DNA from: Curtobacterium flaccumfaciens UCD-AKU
GTDB taxonomy: Bacteria; Actinomycetota; Actinomycetes; Actinomycetales; Microbacteriaceae
DNA: 33,110 nt
Reading direction: 5' to 3'
Assembly (NCBI RefSeq): GCF_000349565.1
Contig: NZ_KB714612.1
Location: forward strand, 64,005-97,114
Under the pieces are notes generated by a model, which did no database searches, was not told the DNA's origin, and saw nothing but the letters and a program-made list of their open reading frames with translations. Shown here piece by piece: positions 24,641 through 31,806 of this stretch; position 1 is the first letter of the stretch; each line of letters opens with the position of its first letter. Both the position numbers and the translations under genes were made by a program.

Positions 24641-26247
24641 GCGGGGACGAGCAGCCCGTCGAGCACCAGGTCGCGCGCCGCCGGCAGCAGGTCGGCGGCG
24701 AGGGCCTGCTCGTCCACGCCGGTGATCTGCGCGAGTGCGCCGATGATCGCCGCGACGGACAGGTCACCGTCGCACGCGCCCACGAACGCCGCGAGTGCGG
24801 TGTCCGCGTCCACCCGGCGCCCGAGCCCGCCGCCCTGCACCAGCGTCATCACGGTGGGGTCGTCGTTGCCCGGCCAGTAGTACCGCTCCTCGGTGACGTC
24901 ACCGGTCACCGCCAGGTGGGCGGCAGCGAGCGCGGCGTCGTCGTGGGCGGCGAGCCAGGCGGCCGCGTCGAGGACGCGGGCGACCGTCGCCCCCAGACCC
25001 GCGGGGTTGGAGCCGAGCGTCTCGGGGACGCGCTCGAACCGGCGGAGGCCGGACGGGCCTCCCGGCAGGGGTCGACGCACCACGACGTAACCGAAGCCGA
25101 CGCCGGTGACGCGGCGATCCGCGAAGTCGTCGAGCCACGCGCCCATCAGGGTGTCGAACCCGTCCGTGCCGGGCTTGGTGCCGCCGTCGCGGATCCAGGT
25201 CTCGGCGTAGGACGTCGGGTCCTGCCGTTCGCGCTCGATCACCCACACGTCGAGGCCGGTGTCGGCGAACCAGGCGCGCACGCGGTCCAGGCCGTCGACG
25301 CCCCAGTGGTACTCCCAGTTGCCGAGGAGCTGTGCGGTGCCACCGGGCTCCAGGTGGTCCCCGAGGCCCCGGAGCACCGTCTCGACCAGGGCGTCACCGA
25401 CCATGCCGCCGTCGCGGTACTCGTAGGACGGGACGCCTTCGCGACGAGGCGTGATGACGAAGGGCGGGTTCGAGACGATCCGGTCGAAGCGCTCCCCCGC
25501 GACCGGCTCGAACAGTGAACCGAACCGGAAGTCGATGCCGTCGATGCCGTTCAACTGCGCGTTGAAGCGGGCGATGTCGAGGGCACGGCGCGAGATGTCG
25601 GTGGCGACCACGTGGTCAGCGAACCGCCGCGCGTGCATGGCCTGGATCCCGCAGCCGGTGCCCAGGTCGAGCACCCGCTCGACCGGCACGGGCACCTGCA
25701 GGCCGCTCAGCGTCGTGGTGGCGCCGCCGATGCCGAGGACGTGTTCCTCGCTGATCTCGTGTCCGAGGGCGAGCTCGCCCAGGTCGGAGACGATCCACCA
25801 GCTGCCGGCGCCGAGGTCGTCGACGAAGGCGTAGGGGCGCAGGTCGACGGTGGGGTGGACGAGCGGGGCGCCGCCGTCGCCTTCGCCGTCGCCTTCGCCT
25901 TCGCCTTCGCTGCGCAGCAGACCCGATGCGATGACGGCGTCGAGCCCGGCGGTCGGGAACGCCGCGGCTGCCTCAGCGCGCGCCACCGGCAGCCCGAGCA
26001 CGAACAGCGTCGCCAGGGTGCTGAGCGGCGTGGTCTCGCGGGCGGCGAGCGCACGGAGCGCAGCGACCCGCGAACCGCGGTGCAGCGATGCGGCGGCCTC
26101 GGCGCCCCACAGGGAGTCGAGCCGGTCGACGGTGAAGCCGGCGGCCGTCAGGTCCGCGGCGAGCGCCGTGGCGACGGCGGGGTCTGCGACGATCGACGGC
26201 AGCGTGTGCACGGTCGGGCTCGGGGCGGCGTCGGGCTCGCCGCTCAC
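24634..26247 (-). CDS. SAM-dependent methyltransferase, HemK/PrmC-like core with extra domains
   Basis: This 537-residue protein has an N-terminal domain of about 185 residues, unknown to me apart from actinobacterial DUF7059-type proteins. A class I methyltransferase fold follows. Motif I is VLDLGTGCG (192-200), with ATDIS as the acidic loop and NPPF at 260-263, the mark of enzymes that methylate amide or exocyclic amino nitrogen of proteins, DNA or RNA. The C-terminal 180 residues form another domain. An Asp/Glu-Gly repeat (residues 114-126) lies in the N-terminal domain. The GTG start at 26247 overlaps the arsR stop (GTGA), so the two are coupled. The substrate is unknown; a protein glutamine or RNA base fits the NPPF motif. 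Confidence 0.85.
   Translation of the reverse strand: MSGEPDAAPSPTVHTLPSIVADPAVATALAADLTAAGFTVDRLDSLWGAEAAASLHRGSRVAALRALAARETTPLSTLATLFVLGLPVARAEAAAAFPTAGLDAVIASGLLRSEGEGEGDGEGDGGAPLVHPTVDLRPYAFVDDLGAGSWWIVSDLGELALGHEISEEHVLGIGGATTTLSGLQVPVPVERVLDLGTGCGIQAMHARRFADHVVATDISRRALDIARFNAQLNGIDGIDFRFGSLFEPVAGERFDRIVSNPPFVITPRREGVPSYEYRDGGMVGDALVETVLRGLGDHLEPGGTAQLLGNWEYHWGVDGLDRVRAWFADTGLDVWVIERERQDPTSYAETWIRDGGTKPGTDGFDTLMGAWLDDFADRRVTGVGFGYVVVRRPLPGGPSGLRRFERVPETLGSNPAGLGATVARVLDAAAWLAAHDDAALAAAHLAVTGDVTEERYYWPGNDDPTVMTLVQGGGLGRRVDADTALAAFVGACDGDLSVAAIIGALAQITGVDEQALAADLLPAARDLVLDGLLVPAA
25870..25908 (-). repeat. Imperfect hexanucleotide repeat in methyltransferase gene
   Basis: Six-base units of the forms CGCCTT and CGCCGT (plus strand) encode EGEGEGDGEGDGG, residues 114-126. 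Length change by whole units would keep the frame. It probably forms a flexible loop. Confidence 0.85.
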
Positions 26248-26609
26248 GAGGCGAGCCCCTCGCGGAGCAGGGCCGATGGGACCTGCCAGTCGAGCACCAG
26301 GTCGAGGAGCCCGGGGAACCGCTGCTGCACGTCCGCCACCCGGACACGGCTGACGCGGGTCAGGCCCTCCAGGTGCTGCTCGAGCAACCCGGCCTCGCGC
26401 AGGACCCGGAAGTGGTGGGTCAGCGTGGACTTCGGCCGGTCGATGCCGACCCACCCACAGCTGCGCTCGCCGCCGGCCGCGTCGACCAGGTAGCGGTGCA
26501 GGATCGCGAGCCGGATCGGGTCGCTCAGGGCGTCCATGACGACGGGGAGGTCCATCTCGGCCACGGACGGCTGCGGCAACCGTTCGGGAGCATCGACGTG
26601 CGCGGGCAT
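26244..26609 (-). CDS. ArsR-family transcriptional regulator
   Basis: This 121-residue winged-helix regulator contains MDALSDPIRLAILHRYL and then KSTLTHHFRVLREAGLLEQHLEGLTRVSRVR, the ArsR recognition helix and wing. It lacks the classical metal-binding ELCVCD motif; a pair of residues around ERSCGW is the only Cys, so a metal ligand is unlikely. ATG 26609 is supported by a -10 hexamer 7 nt upstream; the frame continues to 26714 but passes through the operators. The regulator is divergent from an MFS exporter and overlaps the methyltransferase gene by 4 nt. It likely represses both directions through the two palindromes at 26640-26687. Confidence 0.9.
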   Translation of the reverse strand: MPAHVDAPERLPQPSVAEMDLPVVMDALSDPIRLAILHRYLVDAAGGERSCGWVGIDRPKSTLTHHFRVLREAGLLEQHLEGLTRVSRVRVADVQQRFPGLLDLVLDWQVPSALLREGLAS

Positions 26610-26616
26610 GGACGGG

Positions 26617-26622
26617 ACGCTA
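26617..26622 (-). promoter_or_regulatory. Leaderless -10 element of arsR
   Basis: Read leftward, TAGCGT is followed by 7 nt and the ATG at 26609. Operator 1 (26640-26657) lies at the -35 position of this promoter. Confidence 0.5.
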
Positions 26623-26639
26623 CCACCGTTCGGCTTGCT

Positions 26640-26657
26640 GTACGACTTGCGTCGTAC
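26640..26657. promoter_or_regulatory. ArsR operator 1
   Basis: GTACGACTTGCGTCGTAC has perfect 7-bp arms around a 4-nt centre. It covers the arsR -35 region and overlaps TTGCGT (26647-26652), a possible -35 of the MFS gene. Confidence 0.75.
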
Positions 26658-26669
26658 TGTTCGAGTGCG

Positions 26670-26687
26670 GTACGAATGCAGTCGTAC
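26670..26687. promoter_or_regulatory. ArsR operator 2
   Basis: GTACGAATGCAGTCGTAC has perfect 6-bp arms and 14 of 18 bases in common with operator 1. Centre-to-centre distance is 30 bp. It covers TACGAA (26671-26676), the likely -10 of the MFS promoter. Confidence 0.75.
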
Positions 26688-26712
26688 TGCACGGAGATGG
26701 AAAGGGGTGCGC

Positions 26713-27966
26713 ATGCACCAGTCAGCTCGTTCGGTCGCCGGGTTCTGGATCCTGGCGGCGATGCTCCTGGTCTCGGTCGCCTCGTCGGCCGTCCCGTCGC
26801 CGATCTACCCGGTCTACGCCGCCGAGTGGCACCTCACGCCGCTCATGCTCACCGGGGTCTTCGCCATCTACGTCGCCGGCCTGCTGGCGAGCCTGCTCAT
26901 CGCGGGGCGCTTGTCCGACCACGTCGGCCGGAAGCCCGTGCTCGTCGTCGGCGGGCTGGGCGTCGCACTGTCGCTCGGCCTGTTCGCGGCGGCGGACGGG
27001 GTCGTCGCGCTCATCGTGGACCGGATCGTGCAGGGCGTCTCGGTCGGACTGCTCATCGGTGCACTCGGCGCGGCCCTCATCGACAACTCCCTCGAACGCC
27101 ACCCGACCATGGCGGGTGTGTTGAACGGTGTCATCCCGCCGATCGCCCTGGCCACCGGCGCGCTGTCGAGCGGCGCCCTGGTGCAGTGGGGTCCGGCGCC
27201 GGAGCAGCTCGTCTACCTGCTGTTCGGCGCGCTCCTCGTGCTGCTCGTCCTCGCGCTGTCCGTCGTCCCCGAGCAGGTGGAGCGTCGCCCAGGAGCACTC
27301 CGCTCCCTGCGCCCGACGATCAGCGTGCCGCGGTCATCGCGTCGGTTGTTCCGCGGCGTCGCCGGATCGCTCGTGGCCAGTTGGGCGCTGGGCGGCATGT
27401 TCCTGTCGCTCGTCCCCTCGGCACTCGGCGCGGTGTTCGGCATCACGAACCACTTCGCCGCCGGTGCGCTCATCGCGGTCGTCACCGGTGTCGGCGCCCT
27501 GACCGGCCTGGCGATCCAGCGGATGGACACCCGACGTGCGGTCCTGCTCGGGCTCGTGGCGCTCGTGCTCGGCCCGATCATCACCGTGTCGTTCGTGTTC
27601 GCGCACTCCCTGCCGGGCATGGTCGTCGGCAGCGCCGTCGCCGGTGTCGGCTTCGGCGCCGGGTTCCAGGCACCGCTGCGGATGCTGCTCGCCACCGCTG
27701 CACCGACCCACCGCGCCGGACTGCTCTCCACGATCTACGTCGTCAGTTACCTGGCGTTCGGGGTGCCCTCGGTCATCGGAGGCCTGCTCGAGCCGTCGGT
27801 CGGCCTCGTCCCGGTCATCGCCGGGTACGGCGGCTTCATCGTGCTCGCCGCGGTCGTCGCTCTCGTGCTGCAGCCGTCGTCGAAGGACGCCGCCGAGGTC
27901 GAGGAGCGCGCTGCCGAGGTCATCGAGCGCACCGCCACCGGTTCGGTCCGGGTCGCGGCCGAGTAG
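26713..27966 (+). CDS. MFS efflux transporter
   Basis: This 417-residue membrane transporter has twelve probable helices. The MFS loop 2-3 motif is well kept (GRLSDHVGRKPVLVVGG), and PSPIYPVYAAEW in the first external loop is typical of actinobacterial drug exporters. The C-terminal tail is charged (KDAAEVEERAAEVIERTA). ATG 26713 has AAAGGGG at 6-8 nt; the frame runs upstream through the operators without a better start. It is under control of the divergent ArsR regulator. The exported compound is unknown and is probably the ligand of that regulator. Confidence 0.93.
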   Translation: MHQSARSVAGFWILAAMLLVSVASSAVPSPIYPVYAAEWHLTPLMLTGVFAIYVAGLLASLLIAGRLSDHVGRKPVLVVGGLGVALSLGLFAAADGVVALIVDRIVQGVSVGLLIGALGAALIDNSLERHPTMAGVLNGVIPPIALATGALSSGALVQWGPAPEQLVYLLFGALLVLLVLALSVVPEQVERRPGALRSLRPTISVPRSSRRLFRGVAGSLVASWALGGMFLSLVPSALGAVFGITNHFAAGALIAVVTGVGALTGLAIQRMDTRRAVLLGLVALVLGPIITVSFVFAHSLPGMVVGSAVAGVGFGAGFQAPLRMLLATAAPTHRAGLLSTIYVVSYLAFGVPSVIGGLLEPSVGLVPVIAGYGGFIVLAAVVALVLQPSSKDAAEVEERAAEVIERTATGSVRVAAE

Positions 27967-27980
27967 GCGCGCCCCGCACG

Positions 27981-28059
27981 GTGCGGCGCTGCCCATTCGG
28001 TGCGAGGTTGATCGCTCGGTGCGAGCCTGCAGCGCCGCACGGAGGCGTCAACCTCGCAC
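27981..28059. repeat. Interleaved inverted repeats (A-B-A'-B')
   Basis: GTGCGGCGCTGC (27981-27992) pairs with 28029-28040, and GTGCGAGGTTGA (28000-28011) pairs with 28048-28059; both are perfect 12-bp pairs. The order A, B, A', B' means RNA could form a pseudoknot or two exclusive hairpins. A further GCACCG/CGGTGC palindrome lies at 28070-28083. It follows the MFS stop and precedes the convergent TIGR02611 gene. Confidence 0.75.
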
Positions 28060-28100
28060 GCGGTGAACAGCACCGCACGGTGCCGACCGCGACGGCCCGA

Positions 28101-28550
28101 CTAGTGGCCCGGGTGTGCCGAGTTCGCCCCGCGAGCGCGCGCACGGACCCCGACGGTCCGCGCCGCTCCGGTGTGCGCAGCATCGACGTCGGCCTTGCCC
28201 CGGTCGGCCGCATCGCGCAGACGCTTCGGCCCGTGCCGCTTGGCCCAGTCCCAGAAGCGGTGCAGCTGCGCCTTGAGCCACGTGATGATCTTGTGGAAGA
28301 AGTGGAACTCGCTCGCCAGCACGGTGAGACCGATGAACACCACGAGCCACCCCGGGCCCGGCAGCGGCACCAGGATCAGCCCGATGATGACGACCAGCCC
28401 GCCCACCAGACCGACCAGCACCTTGTAGAACAGGTGCACGTGCGGCCGCTCGTGGATCCAGGCGCGCAGGCGGTGGAACCACTGGAAGCGCTGTCGGGCC
28501 GCACCATCGGCCCGGGCGTCGCCGGGTCGGTCGTTCGGGTCGCCGTCCAT
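28101..28550 (-). CDS. TIGR02611 family membrane protein
   Basis: This 149-residue protein has two close membrane segments. The family motif PLPGPGWLVVFIGLTVLASEF is in the middle, with HFFHKIITWLKAQLHRFWDWAKR after it. The N-terminus is hydrophilic and the C-terminus basic. The function of the family is not known. ATG 28550 is supported by a leaderless -10 element. It is convergent with the MFS gene, with the repeat array between. Confidence 0.88.
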   Translation of the reverse strand: MDGDPNDRPGDARADGAARQRFQWFHRLRAWIHERPHVHLFYKVLVGLVGGLVVIIGLILVPLPGPGWLVVFIGLTVLASEFHFFHKIITWLKAQLHRFWDWAKRHGPKRLRDAADRGKADVDAAHTGAARTVGVRARARGANSAHPGH

Positions 28551-28556
28551 GCCGAA

Positions 28557-28562
28557 AACGTA
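28557..28562 (-). promoter_or_regulatory. Leaderless -10 element
   Basis: Read leftward, TACGTT is followed by 6 nt (TTCGGC) and the ATG at 28550. No ribosome-binding site is present. Confidence 0.6.
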
Positions 28563-28617
28563 GGGCGCGCGGCTGGGAATCAGCGGCGCACGCGGTGGAC
28601 GCGGGGTGCGCAGGCCG

Positions 28618-28659
28618 GGAGGCGCGGGGCGGGGTTGCGCCGCGCCTCCAGTCCGTCAC
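28618..28659. repeat. Copy of the GGAGGCGCGG palindromic repeat
   Basis: GGAGGCGCGG (28618-28627) pairs with CCGCGCCTCC (28640-28649). The segment 28640-28659 is an exact 20-nt inverted match to 7491-7510. It lies downstream of the DksA-like gene and may end its transcript. Confidence 0.8.
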
Positions 28660-28680
28660 GCGGCAGCGTCCGCCCACCCC

Positions 28681-29013
28681 TCAGGCGTGCGCGACGCACG
28701 TCGCCGCCCACGGGACGGCGGCCAGCCGGGCCTTCGGGATCGGCTCGCCGCCGACCGTGCAGCGGCCGTAGGTGCCCTCGTCGATCCGTGCGAGCGCGGC
28801 GTCCACCTGGCGGATCCGCAGCTGCGCACCGTCGCGGACCGCACCGAGCGAGCCACGTTCCCACGCCAGGGTCGCACCCTCGGGGTCGTGCTCGTCGTCG
28901 GAGTTGGCATCCTGCCGGGCGTCACTGACGTCACGCATGCTCCGCTCGACCTCGGTCAGCAGCCGTTCGTTGCGGGCGCGTTCGGCTTCGAGTGCGGGGC
29001 GGGGGTCCTCCAT
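28681..29013 (-). CDS. DksA/TraR-like protein with degraded zinc finger
   Basis: This 110-residue protein has the layout of small actinobacterial DksA/TraR proteins: a helical hairpin (residues 8-78, LRIRQVDAALARIDEGTYG) and then the C4-finger region. Of the four zinc ligands expected (C-x-x-C and C-x-x-C), only Cys85 and Cys106 remain. The second position is Gly88 and the last is His109 (CTVGG and CVAHA). So the finger is changed, perhaps to a weak C2H site or none. The surrounding EPIPKARLAAVPWA is well kept, which supports the family call. The family binds RNA polymerase in proteobacteria; that role here is inference. ATG 29013 is preceded by a leaderless -10. Confidence 0.85.
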   Translation of the reverse strand: MEDPRPALEAERARNERLLTEVERSMRDVSDARQDANSDDEHDPEGATLAWERGSLGAVRDGAQLRIRQVDAALARIDEGTYGRCTVGGEPIPKARLAAVPWAATCVAHA

Positions 29014-29020
29014 CCCGGAC

Positions 29021-29026
29021 ACGGTA
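29021..29026 (-). promoter_or_regulatory. Leaderless -10 element
   Basis: Read leftward, TACCGT is followed by 7 nt and the ATG at 29013. Confidence 0.5.
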
Positions 29027-29063
29027 GTCGCGGCGGAATGACCCCGCCCCCGGATGCGTTCGC

Positions 29064-30101
29064 ATGGACATGACGAAGATCGGGTTCCTGTCGTTCGGAC
29101 ACTGGCGTGACGTGCCGGGGTCGAAGGTGCGCAGCGGGCGAGAGGCCCTGGTGCAGGCGATCGACCTCGCCGTCGCAGCAGAGGAAGCAGGCGTCGATGG
29201 CGCTTACTTCCGCGTCCACCACTTCGCGCCGCAGCAGGCCGCACCGTTCCCGCTGCTCGCCGCCATCGCCGCAAAGACGAGCCGGATCGAGATCGGGACC
29301 GGCGTCATCGACATGCGCTACGAGAACCCGCTCTACATGGCGGAAGAGGCCGCGGCCACCGACCTGATCTCCGGCGGGCGACTGCAGCTCGGCGTCTCGC
29401 GGGGATCACCCGAGACCGCCCTCGCCGGCTACCAGCAGTTCGGCTACGTGCCCGACGCCTCCGATGAGAACGGTGGCGACATGGCCCGAGCGCACACGAG
29501 CGTGTTCCGCCGTGCGATCGCCGGCGAGCCGATGGCCAACACCAACCCGCAGATGACCGGATCGGTCGGGTCCCTGCCGATCTTCCCGTTGTCCGACTCG
29601 CTCGGCGACCGCATCTGGTGGGGTGCCGGCACCCGCGCCACCGCGGAGTGGACGGCCGAGCAGGGCATGAACCTGATGTCCTCGACCCTGCTGACCGAGG
29701 ACACCGGTGTGCCGTTCGACCAGCTGCAGGCCGAGCAGATCGAGCGCTTCCGCCGGGTGTGGGCGGAGTCGGGCTGGGAGCGGACCCCACGGGTGTCGGT
29801 CTCGCGCAGCATCATCCCGATCATCGACGACGAGTCGCGCCACTACTTCGGCGTGCGCGCGCAGGTCGAGGGGCAGGACCAGGTCGGGCACCTCGACGGC
29901 GGGCTCGCCCGGTTCGGCCGCTCCTACATCGGTGAGCCCGAGCAGCTCGTCGCGGAGCTCGCGGCCGACCAGGCCGTCCGCGCTGCCGACACCGTGCTCG
30001 TCACCGTGCCGAACCAGCTCGGTGTGGAGTTCAACGCGCGGCTGCTCGCGGCCGTGAAGGACGTCTTCACCGAGGTCGACGCGGAGCCGGTCCCCGCCTG
30101 A
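29064..30101 (+). CDS. Luciferase-like flavin-dependent monooxygenase
   Basis: This 345-residue enzyme of the LLM superfamily contains IGFLSFGHW at strand 1, YFRVHHFAPQ (the conserved H-H pair), IEIGTGVIDMRYENPLYMAEEAAATDLISGGRLQLGVSRGSPE, and DRIWWGAGTRATAEWTAEQGMNL for flavin phosphate binding. It is a paralogue of the monooxygenase at 18843-19856. The ATG at 29064 and a second ATG at 29070 are both possible; neither has a ribosome-binding site or a good leaderless element. The substrate is unknown. No flavin reductase gene lies nearby. Confidence 0.93.
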   Translation: MDMTKIGFLSFGHWRDVPGSKVRSGREALVQAIDLAVAAEEAGVDGAYFRVHHFAPQQAAPFPLLAAIAAKTSRIEIGTGVIDMRYENPLYMAEEAAATDLISGGRLQLGVSRGSPETALAGYQQFGYVPDASDENGGDMARAHTSVFRRAIAGEPMANTNPQMTGSVGSLPIFPLSDSLGDRIWWGAGTRATAEWTAEQGMNLMSSTLLTEDTGVPFDQLQAEQIERFRRVWAESGWERTPRVSVSRSIIPIIDDESRHYFGVRAQVEGQDQVGHLDGGLARFGRSYIGEPEQLVAELAADQAVRAADTVLVTVPNQLGVEFNARLLAAVKDVFTEVDAEPVPA

Positions 30102-30140
30102 CCCCGTATCGGGATCCGGTTCAGCCGTTCGGGATCGGCC

Positions 30141-30599
30141 TCAGCGGTTCGGCCACAGCAGCCGGAACCGCTCGCACACGACGGGCATGCCCGGCGCGAA
30201 CCCGCGCGGGTGCTCGGAGTGTGCACGCCAGAACGCCTCGTGCACGGCCCGCCAGTGCTCGAGCGTGCGGTCGCCTTCACCCTCGGCCCAGGCGTGGTCA
30301 GCATCGACTTGATCGAACGGGACCACCTGGACCAGCGTCGTCTCGATGACCGCGCGGGGCGCATCGGAGCCGTCGGTCACGATGCTCAACTCGTCCACTG
30401 CGGGCAGCGGGTCACCGGTCGCCTCGTAGTCCCAGAGCGACGACGCCGTGCCGACCTTGACCCCGTCGAGCACGAGCTGCAGGAGCGCGTCCGCCTGCTC
30501 CGGGGTCGCACCGAACGACCAGGCTTCCGGCATGTCCACCGGAAGGTCCGGTCGCTCGAGGCGTCGTGCGGTCCAGAAGTCGTCGAGGGTCGAGGGCAC
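30141..30599 (-). CDS. ASCH domain protein
   Basis: This 152-residue protein fits the ASCH (PUA-like) fold found in actinobacterial stand-alone proteins. It contains WSFGATPEQADALLQLVLDGVKVGTASSLWDYEATGDPLP, then LSIVTDGSDAPRAVIETTLVQVVPFDQVDADHAWAEGEGDRTLEHWRAVHEAFW. The domain is thought to bind RNA or modified nucleosides; the specific role is unknown. GTG 30599 was chosen because a -10 hexamer lies exactly 6 nt before it; the frame further upstream (to 30674) enters a repeat. It is convergent with the monooxygenase and lies downstream of xerD on the same strand. Confidence 0.88.
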   Translation of the reverse strand: MPSTLDDFWTARRLERPDLPVDMPEAWSFGATPEQADALLQLVLDGVKVGTASSLWDYEATGDPLPAVDELSIVTDGSDAPRAVIETTLVQVVPFDQVDADHAWAEGEGDRTLEHWRAVHEAFWRAHSEHPRGFAPGMPVVCERFRLLWPNR

Positions 30600-30605
30600 G
30601 CCCCG

Positions 30606-30611
30606 ACCGTA
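30606..30611 (-). promoter_or_regulatory. Leaderless -10 element
   Basis: Read leftward, TACGGT is followed by 6 nt (CGGGGC) and the GTG at 30599. Confidence 0.6.
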
Positions 30612-30629
30612 GTGCACCGGGAGACGGCA

Positions 30630-30733
30630 CTTCGTGAGCAGGAGATGTCGAGTGCTATGCCGCGACCCGACCATTGCTGCTCACGAAGCACGCCCGTCTC
30701 CCCCCATCGTGCTGCTCACGAAGCGCGCCCGTC
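30630..30733. repeat. Three-copy repeat array at the xerD 3' end
   Basis: A 24-nt word occurs at 30675-30698 and 30710-30733 (one mismatch, period 35). An inverted copy of its core, CTTCGTGAGCAG, is at 30630-30641 and can pair with CTGCTCACGAAG at 30677-30688 or 30712-30723. The second direct copy contains the last codons and the stop of xerD. Confidence 0.75.
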
Positions 30734-31771
30734 GCGCCCATCCGGCAGCGCCTGCCGCCGCGCCCTCGGGTGCGCCGTCTGGTACACGTCCCGCAGCATG
30801 TCGGCCGTGACCATCGTGTAGATCTGCGTCGTGGCGACGCTCGCGTGCCCGAGCAGCTCCTGCACCACGCGGACGTCAGCACCGCCCTCGAGCAGGTGCG
30901 TCGCGAACGAGTGCCGGAAGGTGTGCGGTGACACGTGCGCCTCCAGGTCGGCGGCGGCAGCAGCGGCCTGGATCACGAGCCAGGCGCTCTGTCGCGACAA
31001 CCGCGCACCACGGGCGCCGAGGAACAGCGCCGGCGTCGACGCTCCCCGTGCCGCGAACACCGGCCGTGCCCGCACCAGGTAAGCGTCGATCGCGGCCCGC
31101 GCGAAGCTGCCGAGCGGGACGATCCGCTGCTTGTTGCCCTTGCCGGTGACCTTCACGACGGCGAGCCCGTCCGCACCGGGGCCCGGGCCCGGGCCCGGAG
31201 CGTCGGCAGCGGCGTCCGACAGCGTGGTGACGTCGTCGACCGACAGCCCCACCGCCTCGGAGATCCGCGCACCGGTGGCGTAGAGCAGCTCGAGCAGGGC
31301 CTTGTCCCGCAGCTGGACGGGGTCGTCCGCGTCGACGGAGACCGCCCCGAGCAGCCGTTCCATGTCCTCGACGGGGATCGCCTTCGGCAGCCGCATGGGA
31401 GCCTTCGGCGGTCGGACGGCGGTGCCGGGGTCGAGCGGCAGCCAGCCCTCTCCCGCGGCGAAGGCGGTGAACGAACGGACCGAACTGAGCATGCGCGCGA
31501 TCGACCGCGGCGCCAACGGTCCCGATGGTCGCGTGGCGAGGTGCTCGACGAACCCCGAGACGTCCGCCCGCGCCAGGCGAGCGACGTCCTGCAGCACCGA
31601 GGAGCCTCCGGCCCGGTCAGCGCCGTCCGACTCGACGACCGGTGCGACGCCGAGCCACTCGGCGAACACGGCGAGGTCCCGCCGGTACGCCGACAGCGTG
31701 TGCTGCGAGAGTCCCCGCTCGATCGCGACGTGCCGCAGGTACGTCTCCACGGCACGATCGAGGGGCATCAC
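30716..31771 (-). CDS. xerD: Tyrosine recombinase XerD
   Basis: This 351-residue site-specific recombinase resolves chromosome dimers together with XerC and FtsK. The catalytic residues are present: Arg169 (ATGARISE), Lys211 (TGKGNKQR), His283 and Arg286 (HTFRHSF), His309 (LGHAS) and the nucleophile Tyr318 (TQIYTMV). The SAM-like N-terminal DNA-binding domain covers about residues 1-115 with a short insert near 45-60. A Gly-Pro repeat (192-199) interrupts the loop before the Lys turn, so the protein is somewhat longer than the common 300. GTG 31771 is chosen because a -10 hexamer lies 6 nt upstream; an ATG follows directly. It lies next to a NUDIX gene, as is usual in actinobacteria. Confidence 0.95.
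   Translation of the reverse strand: MMPLDRAVETYLRHVAIERGLSQHTLSAYRRDLAVFAEWLGVAPVVESDGADRAGGSSVLQDVARLARADVSGFVEHLATRPSGPLAPRSIARMLSSVRSFTAFAAGEGWLPLDPGTAVRPPKAPMRLPKAIPVEDMERLLGAVSVDADDPVQLRDKALLELLYATGARISEAVGLSVDDVTTLSDAAADAPGPGPGPGADGLAVVKVTGKGNKQRIVPLGSFARAAIDAYLVRARPVFAARGASTPALFLGARGARLSRQSAWLVIQAAAAAADLEAHVSPHTFRHSFATHLLEGGADVRVVQELLGHASVATTQIYTMVTADMLRDVYQTAHPRARRQALPDGRDGRAS
31179..31196 (-). repeat. Hexanucleotide repeat (GGGCCC)x3 in xerD
   Basis: Three exact GGGCCC units encode the Pro-Gly run at about residues 192-199 of XerD. Copy-number change would keep the frame and only alter a loop. Confidence 0.85.
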
Positions 31772-31777
31772 CTCAGC

Positions 31778-31783
31778 AGGCTA
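31778..31783 (-). promoter_or_regulatory. Leaderless -10 element of xerD
   Basis: Read leftward, TAGCCT is followed by 6 nt (GCTGAG) and the GTG at 31771, giving xerD a promoter separate from the upstream DUF1349 and NUDIX genes. Confidence 0.55.
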
Positions 31784-31806
31784 ACCGGCGAACGGCCACC
31801 TGCCCG

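Noticed and set aside
27967..28100. Possible tRNA or riboswitch from the strong base-pairing
   Set aside because: No cloverleaf, CCA end or TPsiC-like loop is seen, and the gap lies between convergent gene ends, so a riboswitch has no gene to control.
30675..30733. Two direct repeats considered as CRISPR or as att sites of an integrated element
   Set aside because: There are only two copies, 35 nt apart, with no cas gene; xerD is the housekeeping recombinase in its usual neighbourhood and no cargo lies between the repeats.
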